A DNA stretch of 64,000 nt. Source: a virus. Made by a program: the position numbers and the translations under genes. The first letter of the stretch is position 1. Every line of letters begins with the position of its first letter. Under the pieces are notes generated by a model. It was not told the origin of the DNA and made no database searches. It saw only the letters and a list, made by a program, of their open reading frames with translations. This document shows, piece after piece, positions 14,883 through 25,200 of the stretch. The stretch is from positions 1-64,000 of the IMG/VR virus record IMGVR_UViG_3300005537_000002; one strand, written 5' to 3'.

Positions 14883-15178
14883 GTACGCAAACATACGTCT
14901 TCTACGGTGCGGGAGGGGTCATTCCGGGAGTTGTGGGTCAGTTTAGCGCTAACACATACGTAACGATCGACACTACGACCATGCAAGTCGTCGGACAAGG
15001 TTTCCTACCTGTTGCAATGCCTATTACCGGGAGTGATGTAGACGCTACGTACATTGACTATGGAGAAGCCGGTGTCGTCCCGGACGTCGCAAATCAAGTT
15101 ATAGACATTGGTCAAGAGGAAGTGGTAGATGTTACCACTGACACTGTGCTCCAAGACAAGTTTCTATCGTCTCAATAA
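14879..15178 (+). CDS. Hypothetical small tail-region protein, 99 aa
   Basis: ATG at 14879 overlaps the previous stop (ATGA), so the three genes 13975-15178 are coupled. It is acidic with a Gly-rich start (FYGAGGVIPGVVGQFSANTY) and a Val/Asp-rich end. Not recognised. Position just before the tail-tube gene suggests a minor tail or adaptor role. Confidence 0.55.
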   Translation: MSTQTYVFYGAGGVIPGVVGQFSANTYVTIDTTTMQVVGQGFLPVAMPITGSDVDATYIDYGEAGVVPDVANQVIDIGQEEVVDVTTDTVLQDKFLSSQ

Positions 15179-15201
15179 CGTATAAAAAGGGGATGTAGTT
15201 T

Positions 15202-16809
15202 ATGCCAATCTCCGCAACAGCGGCAAAAGGTGTAGTCAACATCATGTTGGAGGCAGCAAACGGCGAACAGCTTCTACTGTCCACCACTGCTGTTGCTGCT
15301 ACTATTACTGGTATTACCGCTCCAACTGGCAGTACCGGTATGAGATTCCACGTAAGAGTTACCAACTGGACGACATCTGGGACACTCACCATTAACGGTA
15401 CGGGTATTCCGGGTAACACAGAAACGTTTACCGTCGCTGCACCTACTGCACAGCAGACACAATCAGCACAGATGGCTAGCTTCGACATCGTGTCTCTGAA
15501 TGCGTACAGTGCTGTTACCAATATTACTACTACAGGTATGGCTAACGGTCTCATTACGGTCTGGGGGATATACGCAGGTAAGTTTCAGGTTCCCTCGATC
15601 TTGAAGTCAAAGCGCAAGCCTAAAGTGTACAGCCCGAACGAACACAATACGTTTATCGAGCGAGATAAGAAACTCCTGCAACTCATCAACGAGACCACTA
15701 TCGACGAGTTGAAGCAAGACGTATACGCAGACCTCTCACTCTGGTGGCCTTACATGATGATGGGAGCTCCTACTGCTACAGCGACTGTACCAGCTACGCC
15801 AACGTCGTTGAAGTCTTCTGCAGCTATTACTTCTTCGATGACGCTTACGACCCAACCGAGTGCCCCCGGTATGAAGTTGATACTCACTATTACTTCGTTC
15901 ACGCTTGCCGGGACGCTTACTATCAACGGGGTAGCGTTTGGTTCGACTGCCTCAGTATCAGAGACTATTAACGTTACTGCTGCTGGTACTTACTACAGTT
16001 CGAATGTGTACACGAGTGTAACTACCATTACCAACGTTACTACTGCTGCTTCACTGGCGGTTACTGGTGTGTTCGGCTGGTCGCTTACTTTCCTTTCTAG
16101 TGCCAACCAATACACGGCAGCTATCGAGTGGTATGACGGTGCAGGTTCTTGGGTTCACCCATTTTCGTTCTTTACTGAAGGTGACTTCGATATTAAGGTC
16201 TTGACTGAAGCTACTATTACCGCTAAGGGAGTAGCACAGGATAAATATCCTATCGGCGACCGAACCGTGACGCCGTTGAGTGGTACAAATCGCATATCCT
16301 CAATCGGGTCCAGCCTTTCGGATCTACCTATTGTAGGTTGGCAAACAGTAGTATACATGGATGCCATCACTGGTACTCCACTTACGACTGTCTATATCGA
16401 CGTGCAAGAGTTGAAGGTTAGTCTTAAGACGCCGAATGAGCACCACTACACTTTTACGAACTCTCAAAACTTTAATAGGGCGTACTTAGGTAAGCGAGAG
16501 TGTGTAGCTGACTGTACACTCAACTTTATTGACTTCCTGCAGTGGGAACAGTTTAGGCAGAACCTGAAACAGTATCTAGCCTTTCAGTTCTTAGGCCAGT
16601 ATATTGGTAACGACGGTACTACACCGTACTACAAGTCGTGGACTTGGACTTTACCGATCCGATCTGATGGAGACTTCGACATCACAAGTGACCCAGCTAA
16701 GGCTATTGTCACTGCTAAGGCGATGTGGAGATGCGAGTACGACAGTGGTATCGGTGGAAGTTACAAATTAGTCGTAGTTACTCAGATGCCGCCGACCTAC
16801 CCTAACTAA
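15202..16809 (+). CDS. Major tail (tube) protein with beta-sandwich insertions, 535 aa
   Basis: ATG with AAAGGGG upstream. It contains two similar beta modules (TGMRFHVRVTNWTTSGTLTI near residue 45 and PGMKLILTITSFTLAGTLTI near 230), which look like Ig-like duplications, and a C-terminal tube-like part with TPNEHHYTFTNSQNF, LNFIDFLQWEQFRQNLKQY and AKAMWRCEYDSG. It directly precedes the frameshifted chaperone and tape measure, the standard place of the tail tube protein. A contractile sheath is not seen. Residues 136-200 form a basic, helical linker between the two halves. Confidence 0.65.
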   Translation: MPISATAAKGVVNIMLEAANGEQLLLSTTAVAATITGITAPTGSTGMRFHVRVTNWTTSGTLTINGTGIPGNTETFTVAAPTAQQTQSAQMASFDIVSLNAYSAVTNITTTGMANGLITVWGIYAGKFQVPSILKSKRKPKVYSPNEHNTFIERDKKLLQLINETTIDELKQDVYADLSLWWPYMMMGAPTATATVPATPTSLKSSAAITSSMTLTTQPSAPGMKLILTITSFTLAGTLTINGVAFGSTASVSETINVTAAGTYYSSNVYTSVTTITNVTTAASLAVTGVFGWSLTFLSSANQYTAAIEWYDGAGSWVHPFSFFTEGDFDIKVLTEATITAKGVAQDKYPIGDRTVTPLSGTNRISSIGSSLSDLPIVGWQTVVYMDAITGTPLTTVYIDVQELKVSLKTPNEHHYTFTNSQNFNRAYLGKRECVADCTLNFIDFLQWEQFRQNLKQYLAFQFLGQYIGNDGTTPYYKSWTWTLPIRSDGDFDITSDPAKAIVTAKAMWRCEYDSGIGGSYKLVVVTQMPPTYPN

Positions 16810-16828
16810 TAGAAAGAGACATATCTCA

Positions 16829-17281
16829 ATGGGAGCTTTCGACGTAAAGCCACCGATTACCATACCGGACCCTAGCGATCCGGAAAGTGCTACCACCTTC
16901 CGTAAGAAGTGGGGTTGGGATCCGCATGAACAAGTACTCATCAAGGGTACTATCGACGTAGCTGATCAAGAGTACGTCACCAACCTTACAGCTAAGTCTA
17001 GTAAACGAGGAGAGTTCGAGCTGCAAGCAGGTACTGGAAGGTACGCACTACTTGACCGCATGATTCAAGACTGGACTCTGTTACAAGATGGACATAGGGT
17101 GCCAGTCAGCAAAGTCAACATTCGGCGACTGCCAGCTAACTACGCTAACCCCATTTTGGAGGAGATCGACAAATTAGCTGCCGGAATGACGGAGGAAGAA
17201 CAAGACGATTTTTTGCCCTCTGCAAACGGGTATATAGTGGACAGCTCCGAGAGGATGACATCGTCCCTCCAGAGATCCTAG
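16829..17281 (+). CDS. Tail assembly chaperone, short form (G), 150 aa
   Basis: ATG with AAAGAGA upstream. It lies between tail tube and tape measure, as lambda G does. It contains EEIDKLAAGMTEEEQDDF just before the slip site and then runs a further 24 codons in the zero frame to TAG. The C-terminal tail past the slip site is low in structure. It should bind the tape measure during tail assembly together with the longer frameshift product. Confidence 0.72.
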   Translation: MGAFDVKPPITIPDPSDPESATTFRKKWGWDPHEQVLIKGTIDVADQEYVTNLTAKSSKRGEFELQAGTGRYALLDRMIQDWTLLQDGHRVPVSKVNIRRLPANYANPILEEIDKLAAGMTEEEQDDFLPSANGYIVDSSERMTSSLQRS

Positions 17282-17445
17282 AAGAAGTAATGTACCCGTT
17301 ATTCGGCGGCTACCACGAATATGAAGCTGCACCTGTCATCAAAGTTATGCGACACCAATTAAGACACGCCGCGAAGATGCAGGTTACACAAGAGCAGCAA
17401 GAAGACCAGGAGCGTGAGTACCGCCGACAACAGCTACTAGGTTAA
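16829..17445 (+). CDS. Tail assembly chaperone, -1 frameshift fusion (G-T), about 205 aa
   Basis: At 17209-17215 the sequence T TTT TTG sits in zero frame as GAT TTT TTG, a classic -1 slippery heptamer. After slipping, the frame is open to TAA 17443-17445 and reads FFALCKRVYSGQLRED, then PPEILEEVMYPLFGG and a charged helical tail with VTQEQQEDQEREYRRQQ. This second part lacks its own well-placed start. The arrangement matches the conserved G/GT frameshift of siphophages. Frameshift rate cannot be judged from sequence. Confidence 0.75.
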
Positions 17446-17455
17446 GGACTAGCGT

Positions 17456-20400
17456 ATGGCAGCCGGAGATACAGCACTCAATATCATTATAGGCGCAACT
17501 GACAATGCGTCCAGCGTCATAATGGGCCTTGGGAACGCACTCCAGCAACTCGCAAGCGGTAACGTAATGGGTGCTATCGGTACTGCGGCTGGCGCAGTCG
17601 CTGGGGGTATAGCACAGGCTACTACTGCTGCCGGCGACTTCCAGCAGCAGCTGACGCTACTCGTAACCTCAGCTAACGAGTCCTCAAATAACCTAAAGGC
17701 CGTGGGAGATGGTATACTACAAATCTCTACTGACACCGGTACAGCTACGGACCAGCTAACGTCCGGTATGTACATGATCGAGTCCGCAGGTTACCACGGA
17801 CAGCAAGGACTCGACGTACTAAGGATCGCAGCAGAGGGAGCAAAGGCAGAGAACGCGGACCTTACGGGAGTCGCTAAAGCTCTAACGTCCGTCATGCACG
17901 ATTACAACATTCCCTTCGATCAGGCTGCCGCTGCTATGAACACGATGACTCAAACTGTTGCTGACGGTAAGTTGAAGTTGAATGATCTTGCAACCTCTCT
18001 TGGGTACGTGCTACCTATCGCTTCCGAACTGCATGTATCCCTACCCCAAGTAACGGCAGCCCTCGCTACTATGACTAACGCTGGTATGTCTTCATTCCAC
18101 GCCTCTCAAAACCTAGCATTCTCGCTACGTGCTCTATCCTCGCCAAGTAGTGTTGCAGTCACTCAGCTCAAAGACATTGGGTTAACCGCGCAGCAATTAA
18201 AGGACGCTCTGTCTACTCAAGGCTTGAGTGGTGCATTACAGCTAGTCGAAGACCACATCTCTAAGAAGTTCCCTGCTGGGTCGGTACAGGCACAGACCGC
18301 ACTCAAAGATATTATGGGTGGTGCTGCCGGCTTAAATACAGCACTTGCTCTGAGTGGTGATAAAGCGAAGTACTTCGCAGGTAGCATTACAGACATTACT
18401 GCAGCACTACGCAACGGCACCGGTGAGGTGATGAACTGGTCTCTAGTTCAGGACACTCTCAACTTCCAAATGGACCGAGTTAAGGCGTCCTTCGATGCAA
18501 TGATGATCTCGATAGGCACGGAATTCTTACCTATCATGACCAAATTAATGGATAACGTCGCTAATGCTGTTGTAGGCTTCACCCACTGGGAGGAACAGAC
18601 ACACTTCGTAGCAGACGCCGTGCAAGTCGCTGTAACGGTTATTGAATGGTTAGTAACTGCTATAGGTAAAGTTGTAGATGTGCTATCTCAACTATGGAGT
18701 CTGATCGAACCTACGTTCAACCAACTCATCGCATCCGCAGAAGTTTGGGGCAAGAACTTTATGGTGTCGTTCGGCAATGGTATCATAGCGGTAGCTAACG
18801 ACATCATTGCTATAGTTGAACAGATAGCGCAGGAGATTGAGAACTATCTCGGCTTCGCTTCACCCGCAAAGAAAGGTCCTGGTTCGAAACTAGCCAGTTG
18901 GGGTCCAGGTCTCATACAGGGGTTCGCTGATGGCATCACTAGCAGTATACCACTCGTAACGGATGCTGTAACTGGTATCGTAAGTCAATTCCAAGCGTTA
19001 AGCGATCCTGCATCGATGCAAGCAGCCGGAGGACCGAATATCACGAACTTTACTGACGCCCTTACAGGCGACTCTCGTAAAGTTACCGTAACCCAAGATA
19101 AGATGCCTGACCAAAAGACTAACACACCAGCCGCTCACGCGGCTGCAGCAGGTCAACATATATCTAATGTAGGTACTGCCATCGCTGGTGGTGCTGGTAA
19201 AGTAGCGTCCGCTACAAGTCAAGTTACTAAAGCTCTATCTACCGTCTGTGACCACGCTAAGGCAGTCAGTAAGTGTGCTGCAGATCACTTAACGACACAT
19301 CTCGCATCCAAGATAACTGCTCAGTCTCCCGCAGCTCAAGCTGCAGCCGCTAAACATGCCGCTGCAGTCGCAGCCGCTGCAGCAAAGGCTCAAGACACGG
19401 CAAACGCTAAAGCTGCCAACCTAAATACCGACTGGCAGAAAGCTATTTCAACGTCGTCTACTCAAGCTGTACAGGACCTAGTTAACAAGAGTAAGGCAGA
19501 GTTCGCCAAAGGCAACACAGCAATGGCGACCTTCTATGCACAGCAAGCTATACAACTAGCCAACCAACAGGCAGCAGCAGCGAAAAAGACTCAAGCGGCA
19601 CTAGCAAAACTAGGTCCTGCACCCGTAGCGGGAGCTCAAGCGCCTGACCTGACCATACCCGGTAAAGACGTTATGCCGGACAACCCTATTACGAAAGCAT
19701 CCAACGCGGTTAAGGCAGCCTCAGTTCAGTTAGGTCCAGCGGCGACTGCTGTTAAGAATGCTTGGATGAGTGTGCTACAAGTTTTCAGTCAAGTAGCCGC
19801 GGTTATGAATCAGGTAGCTAAAGCTATGACACCCGGACTCCAGGATATTTGGCGAGTCATCCAAACCGAGTTAGTCCCTTCACTCAAGTCTTTGTGGGAT
19901 GCTGTTAAACCCGGCGTCGTTGCACTAGGGCAGTTAATGGGTGCTATCGTAGTAGGTACTGCAGCCTTTGCGAAGTGGATGGTGACTAGCGGTACACTTA
20001 AGGCTATTTGGGATGGTCTAGTAGTAGTCATTAAGGTTGTCATTGCAACCGTCTCCACTCTCATCGGTGCACTATCTGCTGCATTGGGACCGACTATCGC
20101 AATGCTAGTCGGTACGTTTAACGACAGCCTAAAACCAGCCCTCACAAACTTGTGGGAAGCACTTAAGGCCGGCGCTCCAGTATTCAAGTTTGTGGGTGGC
20201 GTCATCGGAGTAGCATTCATCGCTGTGCTAGGAGTCGTAGTAGGTCTGCTTGGTGGTATCATGAAGGGGTTAGGTAACTTCCTACAGGGTGTCATTATAG
20301 CACTTGGAGGCATCATCCAGTTTGTCAGTGGCTTCGTACAAGTCTTTATAGGGTGGTGGCAATTAGTCTACGACGTACTCACGGGCAATTGGAAGAAGGT

Positions 20401-22189
20401 GGGTAAGGATCTAGATGTCATTTGGCACGGTATCCAAGACATGTGGAACGGCTTCTGGAAGTTTGTTTGGGGCGTCATTTGGGCAGTTGGAGGAGCTATC
20501 ATCGGATTCTTCGATGGCTTCGTCCATACCATTATTGGGTTCTTCCAAAACCTCTACAATGCACTCGTAGGTCACTCTATTATTCCTGACCTTGTCAATG
20601 GCATCATGAGTTGGTTCAAGAATCTTTGGAACTTTCTCGAGGGTATTGTCAATACCATTGTGACTTGGATAGTTAACCAATTTATCACTTTTAGGGATAA
20701 GACTATCGCGTACTGGACGGCCGTCTACACTGGTATCGTGCAGGTACTCAAGCAAATACAGTCGGGTGTTCAGACTGCTATCACCTTCGTCATCAACTGG
20801 CTGCAGAAGCAGTGGCAAACGTTCCAAACTAACGTACAGACAGCTTGGACGGCTGTGCAAACAATTATCCAAAAGACTGCTAACGGTATTTCCACGTGGC
20901 TAGGCGGTTGGATTGCCGGACTTATCACTGCCGCTGTGCAGTGGGGTCTCAACCTTATGAAATCATTCGCAAACTCGATTACACAAGGAGTAGCCAATGT
21001 AACTGCTGCAGTCACTGGAGTCGCAGCTAAGATTAAGTCGTTTCTAGGCATTGCCTCTCCAGCACAGCAGGGGCCGCTCTCAACAGCAGATCAGTGGATG
21101 CCTAACTTTATGACCATGCTTGCGAACGGCATCAAGATTAACACACCGAAAGTGACGATTGCGGTTACTGGGGTCGCCAACCAATTTACACTACTGACGA
21201 CGAATGTCAATACGTCTGTCAACAACATCAACACGAAGATCGGAACTCTTGGAAACACACTCCCAACTGCGAGTAACAAGATCACGTCGAACCTGAACTT
21301 GCTGACAACACAAGTTAAAACGTCAGCTGACAACATTAACACGTCGATGAACGGTGTAGGAACGAACTCGGCGAACGTAAGTAACCAGGTTGGTAATAGT
21401 TGGCACTATATCGGTTGGACTGTAACTACCTCCAGTACGCTATCTCAGCAAGCGGCTAAAGACTTGGATACGTGTTGCCAAAACGTCTCTAATAACGTCT
21501 GTACTTCAAACACAAAGATGACTCAGAATACCCAGACGACTGCACAGACTATGGGTCAGTCGTTCAATAGTATCGGTCAGCAAGCAAGTGATGCTTGGAA
21601 TAACTTCAATGACACTATGACCAAGTGGGGCGACGGGATGAAAACCTGGACTAACGACCTACAGACTAAGCTGAATAACTTTTTTAGGTCGCTCTTTGAC
21701 CCTAACAGCTCTCTCAACAAGCAGATCTTCGGTTGGATTGACTCCACAACAAGGGCTGTGGGAGACTTTCTTAAAGAGTTAGGGAAAAACATCGGTGACT
21801 CCTTTAGTGGTTTCATCACTTCATCTCAGAACTTCATCGGCCAAGCGATCACTATGGCGCAATCTGCCGCCCAACAGATTGCGGCCATTCTTGGTCATAG
21901 TACACCGACCTCAGGTCCACTCAAAGACGATGACCAGTGGGGCAAGCACATGATGCAAAACATTGCGAGTGGTATGCGAGCTGGTATGCCGGAACTGACT
22001 GCGGCGGCGAATCAAGCGGCAGGTATTATGCAGAGCAAACTCTCACCGTCGTTCGCTCTATCCGGAGGATCGAAGCTAGCTAGTCCTATGGTTATTTACA
22101 TGTCGCTAGACGGTAAAACGATAGGTAAGGTCGTTACCAAGTATCAGGTAGGCGAACTACACGTACAGGGCGGGATACGGAGTATATAA
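17456..22189 (+). CDS. Tape measure protein, 1577 aa
   Basis: ATG eleven bases after the chaperone fusion. Long, helical, Ala/Thr-rich chain with an N-terminal start typical of tape measures (TALNIIIGATDNASSVIMGL), Ala-rich coiled regions near residues 600-720 and a central hydrophobic block (about 830-1000). Three copies of a tape-measure motif are visible: ASPAKKGPGSKLASWGPGL (about 472), ASPAQQGPLSTADQWMPNF (about 1200) and STPTSGPLKDDDQWGKHM (about 1482). Two Cys clusters (near 598-605 and 1340-1348) are unusual. By the usual ratio of about 1.5 angstroms per residue, tail length would be near 230 nm. It sets tail length and probably enters the host membrane. Confidence 0.93.
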   Translation: MAAGDTALNIIIGATDNASSVIMGLGNALQQLASGNVMGAIGTAAGAVAGGIAQATTAAGDFQQQLTLLVTSANESSNNLKAVGDGILQISTDTGTATDQLTSGMYMIESAGYHGQQGLDVLRIAAEGAKAENADLTGVAKALTSVMHDYNIPFDQAAAAMNTMTQTVADGKLKLNDLATSLGYVLPIASELHVSLPQVTAALATMTNAGMSSFHASQNLAFSLRALSSPSSVAVTQLKDIGLTAQQLKDALSTQGLSGALQLVEDHISKKFPAGSVQAQTALKDIMGGAAGLNTALALSGDKAKYFAGSITDITAALRNGTGEVMNWSLVQDTLNFQMDRVKASFDAMMISIGTEFLPIMTKLMDNVANAVVGFTHWEEQTHFVADAVQVAVTVIEWLVTAIGKVVDVLSQLWSLIEPTFNQLIASAEVWGKNFMVSFGNGIIAVANDIIAIVEQIAQEIENYLGFASPAKKGPGSKLASWGPGLIQGFADGITSSIPLVTDAVTGIVSQFQALSDPASMQAAGGPNITNFTDALTGDSRKVTVTQDKMPDQKTNTPAAHAAAAGQHISNVGTAIAGGAGKVASATSQVTKALSTVCDHAKAVSKCAADHLTTHLASKITAQSPAAQAAAAKHAAAVAAAAAKAQDTANAKAANLNTDWQKAISTSSTQAVQDLVNKSKAEFAKGNTAMATFYAQQAIQLANQQAAAAKKTQAALAKLGPAPVAGAQAPDLTIPGKDVMPDNPITKASNAVKAASVQLGPAATAVKNAWMSVLQVFSQVAAVMNQVAKAMTPGLQDIWRVIQTELVPSLKSLWDAVKPGVVALGQLMGAIVVGTAAFAKWMVTSGTLKAIWDGLVVVIKVVIATVSTLIGALSAALGPTIAMLVGTFNDSLKPALTNLWEALKAGAPVFKFVGGVIGVAFIAVLGVVVGLLGGIMKGLGNFLQGVIIALGGIIQFVSGFVQVFIGWWQLVYDVLTGNWKKVGKDLDVIWHGIQDMWNGFWKFVWGVIWAVGGAIIGFFDGFVHTIIGFFQNLYNALVGHSIIPDLVNGIMSWFKNLWNFLEGIVNTIVTWIVNQFITFRDKTIAYWTAVYTGIVQVLKQIQSGVQTAITFVINWLQKQWQTFQTNVQTAWTAVQTIIQKTANGISTWLGGWIAGLITAAVQWGLNLMKSFANSITQGVANVTAAVTGVAAKIKSFLGIASPAQQGPLSTADQWMPNFMTMLANGIKINTPKVTIAVTGVANQFTLLTTNVNTSVNNINTKIGTLGNTLPTASNKITSNLNLLTTQVKTSADNINTSMNGVGTNSANVSNQVGNSWHYIGWTVTTSSTLSQQAAKDLDTCCQNVSNNVCTSNTKMTQNTQTTAQTMGQSFNSIGQQASDAWNNFNDTMTKWGDGMKTWTNDLQTKLNNFFRSLFDPNSSLNKQIFGWIDSTTRAVGDFLKELGKNIGDSFSGFITSSQNFIGQAITMAQSAAQQIAAILGHSTPTSGPLKDDDQWGKHMMQNIASGMRAGMPELTAAANQAAGIMQSKLSPSFALSGGSKLASPMVIYMSLDGKTIGKVVTKYQVGELHVQGGIRSI

Positions 22190-22204
22190 CAGAAAGGAGG
22201 TTCT

Positions 22205-25200
22205 ATGGCTGCTCTCTGCACGATAGGTGGCGTACAGTATATCATGATCGAGGATCAGCATGACTTGACGAACGCGCTTGACGAGCGTCAACGGTTCAAG
22301 TGTGACATCATCGATTATAGCGGTACAGCACACTTTGTGAGAGGGGAGCAGGTTGTAGTCTCCGACCCAGCATTAGGAGTCTTCTTTACCGGATTTATCA
22401 ATAGCGACAAGGAAGTACCTCAATACCCTTCCGGTGCTATCCTACACACCATTGACTGCATAGACCTACATTACTTAGCAGACAAGCGAACGTATACCAG
22501 AACCTATCCTAACCCCACACTTGCTGGGAAGGTTGCCGTCGATATGTTAGACGACGTACTAGTAGCCGAGGGTATTTCTCCAAACTTTGCGTTAGCAGAC
22601 AATATTACGCAAACCGACTGGAGCACAGGTACACTAGTCAATACGCAAGGTTCTGACGACGTAGGAGATGGAGATCTAGAACTACTACCCGCAGGCGTAG
22701 ACGTTACTATCGTCGAAGGCACGACAGCACAGTTTGCTACTGGTACTCTCGTCAATATGCAAGCCACCAGTAACTCACTTCAACCGACTACTGTCAGTGC
22801 TGTACGCCTGCAATCAACTCTCTCATTTGCTTATGGTATTGAGTTTGCACAAAACTTTCAGACTGCTAGCGGTAGTGCGTCAGGTAGCGTAAGTGGAAAT
22901 GCGGCTGGTACAGTTACTGGCAGTCCAACTGGTACAGCAAGTGGATCTATTAACGTGAGTGGGGGACTCACACCATCAGGTACGATAAGTATATCTGGAG
23001 GCGCTCCTGGAGAGTCAGCATCATTTAGTGGGTTTTTTGTCAGTGTTAGTTCATCCGGTTCAGCAAGTCTTTCAACCAGTGATTCATTTACGACGTTCGC
23101 TAGTCTTCCATTTAGTACTTCAGCTACGTTTCCGCTGACTGCGAGTGTTACGCAACTCTATCAGCCAAAGACGAAGAGTAAGGTGAAAGTTACCGACAGT
23201 CACTATCACGTCGTAACAGTCGACAAAGCAGTAGCTGACAACCGTGCGGACGCTATGATTTGGACAGGAAGTATGACCGTTGGTAGTGGGGATACTCTTA
23301 ACTACGACATCTGGATTGCTTCTACGTCACCGTCTGAAGAAGGTGGAGTGGATCTCTACTTTAGTGATGGAACAGCACTCACTCAATACCTAGGTACTCT
23401 ACAATCAAACTTCGACGTTGGCATATGGGACCAGAACCAACTGTCGGTATCACCTATTCAGGACCTCTCCAACTTTGCTAGGGACGCTTGGTGTACTAGA
23501 CAGGTCGATCTTTCATCTCTTTCAGGCAAGACTATTATTGGAGTATCCATCTTCAACGCAGCGAACATCGCGGGTACGTTTGATATCTATATTAAGAATG
23601 CCTACCTCGGAAGTCACAGCGGCTCTCCATTCTTTAGCACCACTCAAACGTCAACTACACTCAATCCACCAACGTATGCTTCGATCGGAGCGTATATTAC
23701 AGCAGCTACTATCGCTTCAGTCGCTACTGTATACACACCCGCTACGAGTTCTAGGACCTCTTCAGCCTACAACATCGACCCTGCAAAACTTGTACAAAAC
23801 TCAATCATTACATGGTCCGCTGCCCTACCAGTAACTGGACCAACCGTTATTACGAGTGCTCCGGGTGCTGCTACGGTTGCAGGAATTTCCAACGTATACG
23901 TAAGTTACGATGCTACCACTTGGCTGCCTTGCGTAAGTGGTCAAGCCCTTCCAGGTCTTCCTGTAGGCGCAAACTGCTCTGGAATGTCTCTCTACTTGCT
24001 AGAGACATTTTCCGGTGGACAAGACCCCTCAGCTATTCCTGCACTACTGCAAGTGAATATTACGATCAACTCCGCGCCTAAAGCTACTACTACAGATATT
24101 GTAAGCTCATTCGGTACTACAGCAACCTGGAACTCCGGAACGGAGTTAGGGACCGCTCCTAACAGTAACGGAGATCTAGTCCTAGGTATGACTTCCTATA
24201 GCTGGTCAAACCTCAACAATATGAGTTACTCTCCAGGAAGTGATACTTCTGGACACAATCCAACGCAGTCCACGTCGTCTGGAACCTACGTTATCTCCTC
24301 GCCAGGGTACTCTGGAGGAGCGTCTTGGTCAACGTCTCGATTTAACTTTATCGCTGCTGTACAGGACTTTACAGCAGAGGCTGACTTCACCCTCAACTCC
24401 TCTAGCGAGATCCAAAATGAGGTAGGATTTCTCTACCGACAGACATACTGGGGATCTCCGAATAATAGCTTCGCCTACTACATACGAGTGATGAGGAACC
24501 CAGGAGGACTTGCTGGGGGTACATCGGTCACATTGGGATATGGTACTAATAATCCCCCATCTAACGTTGGCGGAGGTCCGTCGTCGGGTGCATTCACTAC
24601 AATAGTCCAGATAGCGGAGACGATCAACAATAATACAGCCTACCATGTTAAGCTCGTCGTCGGTCAGAACAGGCACACGGTGTATTGGAACCACGGTTCC
24701 TCACCCATTATCGACGTACTAGATAACACCTATACAGCCGCCGGAAACATCGGCCTACGTACGTATCACTACAGTACCAATTCCGGAACGGGTAAGATAG
24801 CTAACTTTACAGTCACTAATACGTATGCTGGCATTTGGACCTCACCTTCGATCAACCTTAACAGTTTAGGAACGTGCGGTAGTACGCAAGTCTCTTGGTC
24901 TGAAATCGAAGCCGCAGGTAACCAACAGTCGACCATTCTTACTATGGCCTCACTTGACGGTGGCACGACTTGGCAGCAGTGCACAAACGGTTCAGCGTCT
25001 CCTACAGCTATCATTCCTGGTTTGCCAGTTGGAACTAGCGTTACTGGCAAGTCTCTAAAGATCCAACTTATCCTCTCTGCGACCTCTCTCCTCTCTAGTC
25101 CGATCATTACGGGTCTCTACATAAGGGTATGTGGAGCATATCCAGGAGCGTCCGGTACTAGATCTACAGCTCCGCTGGGCAACGATCGTATGATACGGGC

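Noticed and set aside
15202-16809. Tail sheath protein, which would make this a myovirus
   Set aside because: The protein lacks sheath features and is followed at once by the chaperone and tape measure with no separate tube gene, as in siphophages.
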